A stretch of DNA of 64,000 bases from Kitagawia praeruptora (Eukaryota > Streptophyta > Magnoliopsida > Apiales > Apiaceae). The position numbers were made by a program, and so were the translations under genes. Below are positions 10,564-20,584 of the stretch, in pieces; within the stretch, counting starts at the first letter, position 1; each line of letters opens with the position of its first letter. The stretch covers positions 92,672,501 through 92,736,500 of the forward strand of contig CM075346.1 of the NCBI GenBank assembly GCA_037693485.1. The letters are read 5' to 3'. The notes below the pieces were generated by a model that had not been told where the DNA came from, made no database searches, and was given only the letters and a program-made list of their open reading frames with translations.

Positions 10564-11919
10564 CTGATTATTAGTTTTAAGGATCCAGACTTGCTTGGAT
10601 CCTTTGGCTTTCTTAATTCTGTTAGCTTTTGCAGCGGAATTCACATTATCAGAGTTTAAGCTAACTTTTTCAGAGTTTACATTTGCAGAGTTTACTTTAA
10701 CCCATTTCAAATTTGGCTTGGGTTCATAGTAATTATAGTAAAGAGCATGATAATCTCTGCAAGTGTAAATAGAATGCCATGTACTTCCACAGTGTGTACA
10801 TAAAGTCTGTGGTCTAGTCCTCACATAATCATTTTTAACTGCAGTTTTAGAGGGCAAAGAATTAATGTTCTTATTCTTACTGCAGAAACTAGCAAGATGA
10901 TTAGTGCTACCACAATTAAAGCATGTTTTTCTAGGAGCTAATGAAGCAAGCATTGGCTTAATTCCTGATGTTATCCCTACCTTTCCATTTTTGTTTTTCT
11001 TAGGCATTCTCTGTTTGTTGACAGATTTTATCTCTTTAAGCTTATGCTTGAGTTGTTTATCTGTCATTAAACCAATGTTAGCCTCTTTAACAAAAGTCTT
11101 AGCATATGATTCTTTAACAGCCTTTTTCTCAGCTTCAGTCTTAGGTCCACCTGTTCCCATAACATTACCTTCAGATGAACGATGTGGTCTAACTTTTACC
11201 AAATTTTCAAATCTAAGTTCATCTCCTTCAGAGTAACCTAGACCTACTGTATCTGACTGAAACACTTCTTGAGTGTCTTTACCAGAGTGTGTCCAAGTTT
11301 TAATAATGTGTTTAGCATCCTCCAATTCAGATTCTAGTTGCTTATACTTACCTAGCAACTCCTGTTCAATAAACACTGCATCATCTCTCTCTTTCTGAAC
11401 TTTATTCATGTTCTCTAGCTGTTCCTCAACAAGTTTATTTCTATCTTTGAGTTGAGAGCACTCATTTTTTATCCTCTCATTTTCTAAAGTCTGATCCCTA
11501 TAACTGATATGTAATGCTTTAAGATAAATTCTCAATTCAGTTATATTATCAGTATTATAAGCATAGGTAGTTGGGGGTACCTTTAGATCATCATCTTCAT
11601 TCTGAGTAGTAGCCATGAGTGCATAGTTCACTTCCTCATCTGAATCTGAAGTGTCTGCCCAATCTCTGCCTTTGGTGTAGAGTGCCTTTTCAGTTTTACC
11701 CTTCTTGCACTCAGGAGCATAGTGACCCATCTCCTTACACTTGTAGCATTGAATCTCAGACTTATCTTTCTTACCAGATTTGAAGTCCTTTCCCTCAGAT
11801 TTCTTGAAATTCTTCTTGTCAGACTTAGAGTAGTCCTTGGAGAATCTCTTTCCTTTCTTGAAGTTCTTGAATCCCATCTTCTTGAAGGTCTTTACCATCA
11901 ATGCAGCCATTTGCATCAT
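10561..11919 (-). CDS. C-terminal Gag (nucleocapsid-like) of the SIRE-like element
   Basis: 452 codons in the same frame as 12013-12798, separated from it by one TGA, so this is the second half of one gag. It is Lys-rich near the start, then has three zinc knuckles of the CX2CX4HX4C type: CYKCKEMGHYAPEC, CFNCGSTNHLASFC and CTHCGSTWHSIYTC. A coiled-coil-like Glu/Lys stretch lies near residues 130-210. The end has VNSANVNSEK and SLNSDNVNSA repeats encoded by the octamer motif. Pol starts in another frame about 10 bases after the stop. Confidence 0.85.
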   Translation of the reverse strand: MMQMAALMVKTFKKMGFKNFKKGKRFSKDYSKSDKKNFKKSEGKDFKSGKKDKSEIQCYKCKEMGHYAPECKKGKTEKALYTKGRDWADTSDSDEEVNYALMATTQNEDDDLKVPPTTYAYNTDNITELRIYLKALHISYRDQTLENERIKNECSQLKDRNKLVEEQLENMNKVQKERDDAVFIEQELLGKYKQLESELEDAKHIIKTWTHSGKDTQEVFQSDTVGLGYSEGDELRFENLVKVRPHRSSEGNVMGTGGPKTEAEKKAVKESYAKTFVKEANIGLMTDKQLKHKLKEIKSVNKQRMPKKNKNGKVGITSGIKPMLASLAPRKTCFNCGSTNHLASFCSKNKNINSLPSKTAVKNDYVRTRPQTLCTHCGSTWHSIYTCRDYHALYYNYYEPKPNLKWVKVNSANVNSEKVSLNSDNVNSAAKANRIKKAKGSKQVWILKTNNQ

Positions 11920-12012
11920 CTCTTCATCATCTTCAGAATCAGATGTTCCATCTGTGTTTGAGTCAACATCAGTGTTTGATGACTCACTTTCTGAGTGTAT
12001 GACTAAAGCTTT

Positions 12013-12798
12013 TCATTTTGCCTTTCTTCTTGATGCTTCCTTCTTTGATGGTTTCTCCTCAACCTTAAGAGCAACAGACTTTGACTTTCTACTTGATCTT
12101 TTGTTTCTCTGCTCCAATTCCAATTCATGGGTTTTGAGCAGTCCATAAATTTCATCAATCTCTGTTTCACCAAGTTCATAGTTATCTCTTATGGTGGTTG
12201 TTTTCACATCCCACTTTTCAGGTAGAGAAAGAAGAAACTTGAGATTTGAGTCTTCTAAATCATACTCTTTGTTAACCAATGACAAATCATTTAGCAATTT
12301 ACAGAATCTGTCAAATGTTTCTGTCATGGTTTCTTCAGACTTTGCCTCAAAATGCTCATACTCCTGAGTGAGTATGTTTCTTTTGTTTTTCTTGATTGCA
12401 GGAGTTCCTTGACACCTAACCTCAAGTGCATCCCATATTTCCTTTGCAGTTGTGCAATTAATCACTTTATTAGACATAACATTGTCTAAAGCACTGTGAA
12501 GTAAATGTCTTACTTTTGCATCCTTTGCAATAGATGAAAGATCCTCAGCAGTTAGATCTTTCTTTTCTTTTGGAATGACCTTTGATTCCTCACCAGCAGC
12601 AGCAGCAGATAACTTTGTAGGTTTGTGAGGACCTTCATATATTCTATCAAGATATTCTGGATCTGTAGCCTCCAGAAACATGGTCATCTTTACTTTCCAA
12701 ATTGCATACTCTAATGGCCTAAGTATAAGAACCCTAATTGTTTCATACCTACTAACAGTAGTAGGAGCTTTCTCAGATGGTGGAGGTATCTCTGCCAT
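12013..12798 (-). CDS. N-terminal Gag (capsid region) of the SIRE-like element, ended by an in-frame TGA
   Basis: 261 codons starting MAEIPPPSEKAP about 50 bp inside the PBS. Features of copia Gag (UBN2-type): IWKVKMTMFLEATDP near residue 35, AKEIWDALEVRCQGT near 118, and a helical MTETFDRFCKLLNDL region near 157. The TGA at 12013-12015 follows RRKAK and the frame remains open beyond it into the zinc-knuckle part, so the stop is a single nonsense change or a programmed readthrough site. Most likely a disabling mutation, which agrees with the missing RT. Confidence 0.85.
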   Translation of the reverse strand: MAEIPPPSEKAPTTVSRYETIRVLILRPLEYAIWKVKMTMFLEATDPEYLDRIYEGPHKPTKLSAAAAGEESKVIPKEKKDLTAEDLSSIAKDAKVRHLLHSALDNVMSNKVINCTTAKEIWDALEVRCQGTPAIKKNKRNILTQEYEHFEAKSEETMTETFDRFCKLLNDLSLVNKEYDLEDSNLKFLLSLPEKWDVKTTTIRDNYELGETEIDEIYGLLKTHELELEQRNKRSSRKSKSVALKVEEKPSKKEASRRKAK

Positions 12799-12847
12799 TG
12801 ATTACTATTGTGTTTGGATCTTTAACTGTAATAAAGTAACAGATTGT

Positions 12848-12858
12848 CTCTGATACCA
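12848..12858 (-). other. Primer binding site, tRNA-iMet type (SIRE-like element)
   Basis: Minus strand TGGTATCAGAG, two bases from the 5' LTR that begins at 12861. The match is as expected for SIRE and many other copia elements. Confidence 0.88.
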
Positions 12859-12860
12859 CT

Positions 12861-13376
12861 TGTTTGGTCGAATACACAATAGGTAATCAAATACTGTATG
12901 AGTAACTTAACAAGAACACACTGTTTAATACTTAAAAACTGTTTGGAATTAACAATTCCTCTCTCAGTGATGTAAAATATCACAGAGAGCTGCTTAGGTT
13001 ACAATCAATGAATTTCTCAATGTTCGATACCCTTCTAGGGTTAACCTAACTGTATTTATAAAACATACAGCTTCGTACAATCAGTAATTGATTCTCCTAT
13101 AATTAAGCTATACAATTGATATCAATCACGATTGCTTCAAATCTTCCAAGTCAACTCAATCTCTTTGACAGCTTTCCAATCTTCAAAGATATTGCTTCCA
13201 TATTTATCTTGTATCAATCTTCAAACACTGTTGACTCTTCAGACATTACCGCTACAGAGTTTAACAATCTCTGTTGCGCTTCCAGTCAGTGTTTAACTAA
13301 ACTCTGACTGCTTCCAGCTAAACTCTGTTTTATTACTTTAGCTTCCAAACACTGTTCTCATCAATCATTTCTAACA
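12861..13376 (-). repeat. 5' LTR of the SIRE-like element
   Basis: 516 bp, with no difference seen from the LTR at 2205-2720. It drives transcription on the minus strand towards gag; the TATAAATA at 13053-13060 is the likely core promoter. Confidence 0.95.
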
Positions 13377-13833
13377 TTCCCCCTCCTTCATCACTTGTCA
13401 ATCCCGTTAATTCTTTCCGTCCTCTACATTCCATTTCCACATGCTCTGACTCGATCTGACTCTTAGCTGGCCTCCTATGCGTACCTATATACATGTAAAG
13501 TACTACTTCAGTACGCGTATAACCTTAACCGTCTAAATCTATTCTACCCAAACGCGTCCTATACGCTTTACAATTTATTACATATAGCTCAGAATAATAA
13601 CATATAATCACAAAATCATGTAAGCACATAGCACTTAGTACAGATTATTTACTTACATTCATACCCTTTTATCCATATATCATATTGATTTATAAATAAT
13701 TCTTATCAAATTACTATTAGAATTACAAAATAATTCTAATAAAATTTGGGGAGCACCTCCTTAAAAATACCACATAACCTGATGTAATACAGCCGAACAA
13801 ATCAACAATCAATTTATCTCTTACTACAATATA

Positions 13834-14094
13834 CTCCCTCCGTCCCTTTTGATTGTTAACATTTCACTTTTTCAAAACTTTCTGGCACGCATTTTAAGGT
13901 GCATTTTAAGGATAGTTAAATAACTTTTTTTTAAAATTTTCTTTTTTTGTATAAAAATTTAATGTTTAAATTTTTATACAGAAAAAGAAAATTTTAAAAA
14001 AAAGTTATTTAACTATCCTTAAAATGCACCTTAAAATGCGTGCCAGAAAGTTTTGAAAAAGTGAAATGTTAACAATCAAAAGGGACGGAGGGAG
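13834..14094 (+). mobile_element. Stowaway MITE (Tc1/mariner type)
   Basis: A 261-bp element that is almost one perfect palindrome. Termini are CTCCCTCCGTCCC and its complement, the Stowaway consensus, flanked by a TA duplication (13832-13833 and 14095-14096). The sister LTR at about 23078 has the empty TA site. The two arms run nearly to the centre (near 13964), so the transcript would fold into a long double-stranded hairpin. It has no coding capacity and depends on a mariner-type transposase elsewhere. Confidence 0.95.
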
Positions 14095-15630
14095 TAATAC
14101 ACAGTTAACCCTAACCGTAACAATGTACCTCATTATGTATACCTCTGGCAATCAAAAATTTAGCACATAATATTCATATATTACAACCCAATCATAATGT
14201 ACATATAACTTATTTTCTACACATAATTAAATTGATATCCTTAATAACAATTTGACAATTTTTTTTTAATTATCGCCTTACATAAAACATACTAGTTACT
14301 AACCAATCATCTAAGCATGATAATTAACACTAAAACCTCTTAAGTATCTTTATATAACCCCTCCCTGCATAGCCTCTTACCTATTGTTACTGACTCAATT
14401 TAATTATCAGAACACTTACCAACATAATCTTAAGATTATAAACATACACACCGAATTACAGAATCACACAACAATACAATTAAATCATACTTCCATCTTA
14501 TATACTCCAGGAACTCCAAGCTCAATGAATTACTAACTAATTTAACTAATCAATCAAAATTGTAAAGCAGGTAATCATTTGCCCCAAAATCTTACATAAG
14601 CAAGCACACACATACCCACAATATCTAAACATACACATAATCGACAACAGTCATGACATAACCTTCAGACCCGCATAACCACACAGCAGAGACACAAAAC
14701 CAGTAACTAATTTCGGACTTAAAACCCAGCATTTACATTTACTAATAGCAGCTTTACATACAACACATATAAGATCCAACATCACAGCCTTGAAGCTTCA
14801 GCATAAGAAAACTCAAATATATACAAACTACAACTCAGCTGCTATAACACCCAGACATAGCACAGAACAATGATGACAAGCCACCAATTTATTATCTAAC
14901 ACACCCACAATAATCGCACATTAACCAACTGAAAAGGGACCCCGAAATCTTGACATAAGTAGTACCCGTGTTGACACAGAAGCAACAACACCAATCGAAC
15001 ATAAAGAAATCAGAACCCCCAATTTCGATACACACACACGAACTGTACTAACAGCAACATCACACTGCAAGCACACAACTCGTACCATCACTTGCTAAAC
15101 TCGACACAACACACACCCAATACCCTGTATACACACCCGTGCCCATATTCATCCACGTCATACGCACACAGAGCAGACACGAGTGACAGGGGAAGTAGGG
15201 AAAAAGGGAGAGAGGCTCACACTCACATAAACACAGCTGGTTATCACACACACACACACCCAGGCAAAAACAAACACGAAGTCTGCTACCAAAATCGGTA
15301 CTGGTTTGAACTCGCAGCAGGGATTAACACAACTACAAAAATCGATGCTTACATAAACTGGATTGAGGGAGAGAAATTGATTTGAGAGAGAGCTTATGCG
15401 GAGAGATTTTGAGAGAGATTACCACTGAGAGATTAGAGAAGAAGAGAGAGCTCGAGAGAGATGACCTTCAAGAGATTTTATGGGAGAGATTTGTTTGATG
15501 GAAAGAGATTAGTGAGATTGAGAGCTGTAGAGAGAGCTGGAGAGTGTTCGAGAGAGTTCGAGGAACTCGAACAAAAATACAGAGCCTCGTAATGAATTTG
15601 GGGAAAACATGGTTATAAGCTTAAAAGATA

Positions 15631-16322
15631 CCAGCTTATAGCCCGTGCGAAGCACGGGTTACTTTTAAATATTTTTAAAATTATATAATTAAATAAAATA
15701 GAGAAAATTATTACGAATTTATTAGTAATAATAATAGTTTAATAAATGATATGTATTGATTAGAATTAATAATATAAATCTTAATGTAAATTTGTTGTTG
15801 ATGGGTTTAACGGAATTCATTTGATTTGTTTTATACAATTATAAGATGGAGATACAAAAACACAATACAATCATTATACTTACAATTTAATGATATATGG
15901 TGTTGAAAAAGAAGAGAAAAATCGAAGAAGATTGTGTATTGAATATAGACCTATTAAGAATAGCTCCATCTTGCTCCAAAAACTGGATACATATATTGTT
16001 GTATATCGAAAAATTAATCTAAATGTGAGAGATGATTTTTAAATGTTTTGATGATCAAATTAATTAGTTAAGAATATCACATGACATCAAATTTGTAGGA
16101 TTGACCGTTTACCTCCAGGAAATAGCCATCAACGCAAAGAAAATGGATTCTAGGGATATTGCGAAGTAGAGTTCTGTAAGGAACGGGGGTTTTGACAATA
16201 ACGGAATTTATTTGATTTGTTTTATATTATAATAGATTTAAAATTAAATAATTAGAGTGAAAACCAAAACTTAGGAGAAAACCAAAACTTTCAATGTTTC
16301 GGCTTTAATATAATAGTATAGA
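15631..16322 (-). mobile_element. Non-autonomous Helitron
   Basis: A 692-bp insertion present in LTR a and absent from LTR b (empty site near 32195). Read on the minus strand it starts TCTATACTATTATATT and ends with a GC-rich hairpin CCCGTGCTTCGCACGGG, seven bases and CTGG, which fits the Helitron rule 5'-TC...hairpin...CTRR-3'. It lies between A and T with no target duplication, as Helitrons do. It has no Rep/helicase ORF. Inside, a TTTGATTTGTTTTATA-containing segment occurs twice (near 15820 and 16210), a minor internal duplication. Confidence 0.88.
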
Positions 16323-16838
16323 TAAATCATAACCAAATTTTTTTGATTGAAAACAATTTAAAACCACACTGTGAAATAAAAAGTAAATAGGTAATATTTT
16401 AGAAAAATCTCAATATCATTTTTAAAATATATAAAATGAAATTAGCTATCTTCCCATATTTTTAAAATATTTTTAGGATCAAAAATGAATTAAATATGAA
16501 TTTTACAAGTTTTGATACTTTAAATGCAACATAATTATTAAAATCACTTTAAAATACTTAAACACCCAAAATAATTCTCTCCATAATTTTAAAAACTACT
16601 TAAATATACAAAGATAATATTACAAAAGATTTTGAAAATTTTAAATATTCCGATGATTTTATAAGAATTTACAAAGTTCAATAATACACAATTTAAATAG
16701 ATTTTAATCATCAAATTCAAATAAAAATACATGGACCCACATTTCACATCTAAATCATCATATAACATGTAAACACGATGTCACATAAAATTTTATCTAA
16801 AAAAAATATTGCACACTATATATTCCACCTTTAATATT

Positions 16839-16839
16839 A

Positions 16840-16931
<92 letters not shown>
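16839..16931. repeat. AAT microsatellite, long allele
   Basis: About 30 AAT units near the right end of LTR a. The matching array in LTR b (32710-32760) has only about 16 units, so the array changed length after the LTRs separated. Confidence 0.95.
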
Positions 16932-16956
16932 GTACGATATTTTCTAGGGCGCTATA

Positions 16957-16970
16957 TCCTTCCCCCCTTA
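16957..16970 (-). other. Polypurine tract of the Tekay-like element
   Basis: Minus strand TAAGGGGGGAAGGA directly before the LTR a terminus. Its neighbourhood (plus strand GGATTCTGTCCTCGGAATC) resembles the chromovirus at 39607-39630 (GGATTCCGTCCTCGGGATC), which links the two families. Confidence 0.7.
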
Positions 16971-19900
16971 ATAGGATTCTGTCCTCGGAATCAATCCTAA
17001 GAAACAAGTGACAGTACTATTCAAACATTTCTCTTTCACTTTTCAAGTCATTTCTTCCATTCTAGAATTCCTTTATATCATTCAATATCTCACTAGGCTT
17101 GTCCTGAAAGCCCGCAGATTCCAACACAACTTAAACCTTTAGTTTACATGTCTCGTTAATTCTAAATACTTATCACTCGTACGTGACGATCCTTTTCTAC
17201 CAAAAATTGGACATGACCTATTCGTATAATGAACTATGCCCTATATAAACGCACCTAAATTACTAACTCAATCATCCATAAATATTCACAAATACATATA
17301 ATATTAAAACGAAACCTGCCTTGACTTGAATTAATCGAGTAAATAATTAAATCTTTAAAATGAATTCCACGCGACTAAAACATTTGATACCACTTCCACG
17401 CTCCTACTCATAATTCAGATTGACCCAAATAAACTTTGAGAAAAAGCATATCAAGAAATCCCCCAATCATTCTTACTCCCCTTTCAACGTACAATGTTAC
17501 TCGAGGATGGAATAACTGAGAAACTTCTATCCACCCTAATCCCATTGTTTTACTGAGTAACCTTTTCGAAACCAATAATCATTTACCTTGAAATGTATCG
17601 CAATACAAACTATCCCAGGGTCACTACCCCTCAATACCATTTAAAATCAAATTTTCAACCAAATTAAACTCCAACTCTAATATCCCCTAATATCAAAACT
17701 CGACTTCCGAACCATTACGCTACATATATTACAAATCGATAAAATTTAAACTCTACACACGATAACTCCCATATTATTAATGACTCCTTTCCTTAAACTA
17801 TTTCATTCTCTACATTCATCAACTTCACCTTCTGCTTTCGTCAACTCCGCTTGGTACTTCCTACTTTCCTCTAACGATTCATTCGTAATAATCCAGACAT
17901 TTGGATCTTTCATCTATAACTTCCCAAATTCTTTGAACATTTTCTTGAGCATTTAATACCTATTTGATCTTTCCTGGTTCATCCGGTTACACTGACACTT
18001 GAGCGATTTCCGATCTCTTCCTTGATTCCTAAAAGCTTTCTCCACCTTTATCCCTTCGTTTCCTGATTTGTAGGCTTGTCCAATATCGTAGCTATCTTGG
18101 TAATACCTTTGACAACCTTCAATAATTTCTAGCTGGTTCTTCAAAGTTTTTGATCTCAACCAACGTCTGAGGCTTTTTCCTGATTCATTACTGCTTCGTC
18201 GTCAATGCATTCATTTCGATCCTTCAGTCATATCCTGAAAATTTTAGTTCTTCCAATTTCAAAGCTCATACTTAGTAATCATATGCATGTCCTTTCTATA
18301 TCCTCAAATATCTTGTGATGTCTTCTGATCTTAAATCCTTGAACCTGATTACATTCTTGGTTGTAATTAATTAATCAACTTGGTATCTCTGTCTGGTGAT
18401 AATCCTGTTAATTCATCAAGTCTCATATCCGAGAAATCTTGACCACTGAAATCCGCTTCACTTTAATTATCTTCTTATTGATATCTCCCACACATAAAAC
18501 ATAACCTTAAAATTTTATTATAATAACTTCTTAGTATGCGTAACCATTAAAACTCTTTTATCCACTTTCTGACTTGAAGACAACTTACATATCTCTTGAA
18601 AATCATAATGTCACCTTCTTATCTTCATACTTTGTCTGTAATTAGTAGTTAACTAAACAGTCTAGTCCCAACTCACACTTAGCTCTTTTAACTACTCTCA
18701 CATCCATATCCTTAACAACATCCTTTATAATCATCTTGAACTTCTGGTTTCTAATTCCGTCACTTCTTTTCATACCATTCTTCCTGCTTACCCTTACAGC
18801 TTCCTTGTTTATCTTAGTATAATTGCAGTGCTTCCTCTCGAAATCTTACCTTCTGACTATAGAGCTGTTGCTGGTCTCAATACTTCATATCCTGTAAATA
18901 GTTACCTTTTCTCGTTATCCTGGTTTTTAAAATCTTCTAGATCATACATTCTTTTATAGTCAAATCTCACATTACCCGTTAACACAATTCCTGCAATTTC
19001 CTGGTTCCATATCATCCTTCTCTCAGTGCCTTCTTCCGTCCTGATCAACTCTCTTTACTCTTAATATTCATAATCCTTCGAACTATGTTCATCGAAGTAC
19101 TATTTCCAACACAATCCCTTCTCACCTTTATCCAGATTTCCAAAGTGTTCCTCGACAATCTTTCCTCGACATAACTATCACATACTAACTAACTCCATCA
19201 TCACTTTACTTTTGACTTTAGCAAAATTTTCATTTCATGTCCTTGTTATCTGCTCCTTTCCAAAGTAAAAATGATAAATTAACAAGCATTCCTCAACAAA
19301 CTTCGCTCAACAATAACTATCACATACCACTTATTTTCATCACCATTCCATTTTCGACTTTCACCAAATTAATAACCTCGTGTCTTCGTTGCCAATCCAT
19401 CCAGTAATCTAACTCGAGATACAATCTCTGCTTTAATATAAATTCCTCAAACTTGATCGACCAGTTCTCCTTCGATGTAATCGTATCTTAGACCACTTAA
19501 AATGTCATCGTCTCCATCTTTATTGTTTTCCGTCACTGGGACTTTATGTATTTCAAGGGTTTACAACAAAAGAAATCGATAAAATGGATAGGTTTTAAGA
19601 TGTATGAATGAATGTTAAATTTTTGTTTGATAGAATTTTGTAAAAGAATTTAACCGAGAGATCAATATGATCAGTGAACTATTTTCAAGTTGCATTTGTC
19701 ATTTAGGTCAACCGCCATAGTACAAAAAGGTGGTCAGCCTTCAGTACTTTCATGACAAACACAATCAGTGGCATCCCACCAGACTTCTATCACATAGATA
19801 TGATGTCCCTGAATCCCCTATATACATAGGGCTGTTCATCCCAGTTAGAATAAATAAGGTTAAGTATTCAAGGAGAAACAAAAAGAATTCAAAAGTTTCA

Positions 19901-20573
19901 ATAGTTTATATGTATAATGTTGAATAAGGAATAGCAAATATTCAAGGAAAATAGAAGGAATTCAAGGGTCTCAATAGTTTATATGCATCATGTTGAATCA
20001 AGTGATCCCCTGAAAAACAGGGGCATCTCTGAAAAATAGGAATATGTTTAAATGAATTTGAAAAATTCTTCATAAATTGAAGTATAGTTGATTTTCAAAG
20101 GTGATGGGGTATTATCAAAATTAGAAGAACTAAAAAGAAAGGTTAAATCTCCTTAATCAATAAATTAGATGAAATCAACCACTAATAATGAATAACCACG
20201 CCATTCCTCCAACCCATGCTTGTAATCGCATTTCACATCTTGTTTACAATCCTTTCGCACTTTCTATATCGCTCGCGGGGTAACTACAGTCGCAAAAGAA
20301 ACTCTAGTACCCGAAAGTCTGCACGTAGCGTCTTCCAAACTGATAGCTCATGTCGTCTAATTAGCGTATGTTGTTATGAATTATCTACCTCGTCCTAAAT
20401 TGAGTCTCTAACGAATCGAACTCTTGTTCGCACGATATGTCAGAATATCAAAACGTCGCAACAGTCGTCCTAATATCCTACAGCGAATCTTATTCTATAT
20501 CGTCCTATCTAACGTCCCACTTAAATGCGTATACCTAATCATCCTAACTTGTTTCAGTGACCATAACCTGTTT

Positions 20574-20584
20574 CTCTGATACCA
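20574..20584 (-). other. Primer binding site, tRNA-iMet type (right array unit)
   Basis: Minus strand TGGTATCAGAG, three bases from LTR b at 20588; same arrangement as at 151-161. Confidence 0.85.

Larger units (their letters stand above)
2205..13376 (-). mobile_element. Complete SIRE/Maximus-like Ty1/copia element lacking RT
   Basis: An 11,172-bp insertion in LTR a. The uninterrupted sister LTR (around 22618-22630) shows the empty site, and the target duplication is TTCCC at 2200-2204 and 13377-13381. The LTRs are 516 bp each and I could find no difference between them, so insertion is recent. Order on the minus strand: LTR, iMet PBS, gag, protease-integrase, a remnant of RNase H, a 2 kb spacer, a 1218-aa additional ORF, PPT, LTR. 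Integrase before RNase H is the Ty1/copia order. The SIRE/Maximus assignment rests on integrase and gag style and on a long extra ORF after pol. The RT domain is absent and gag has one in-frame stop, so the copy is non-autonomous. Confidence 0.92.
165..16956 (-). repeat. LTR a of the Tekay-like element, interrupted by three insertions
   Basis: The LTR starts TGTAACACCCCG on the plus strand and ends GGGCGCTATA. It is present in four pieces (165-2204, 13377-13833, 14095-15630, 16323-16956) because a copia element, a Stowaway MITE and a Helitron inserted into it. Removing these leaves about 4.66 kb, matching about 4.63 kb for LTR b. It contains a GA-rich tract near 15360-15590, a CA-rich tract near 15040-15270 and an AAT microsatellite near its right end. 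It holds no credible coding sequence. Read on the element's own strand the termini are TA...CA rather than TG...CA. Confidence 0.85.

Noticed and set aside
13834..14094. Possible microRNA hairpin
   Set aside because: The long palindrome is fully explained by a Stowaway MITE with TA duplication; small RNAs may arise from it but nothing here shows a miRNA gene.
16839..16931. CRISPR-like or satellite array
   Set aside because: A simple AAT microsatellite without spacers.
17953..18159. 68-codon ORF in the array internal region
   Set aside because: Composition like the surrounding AT-rich DNA and no similarity to Gag or Pol that I can see.
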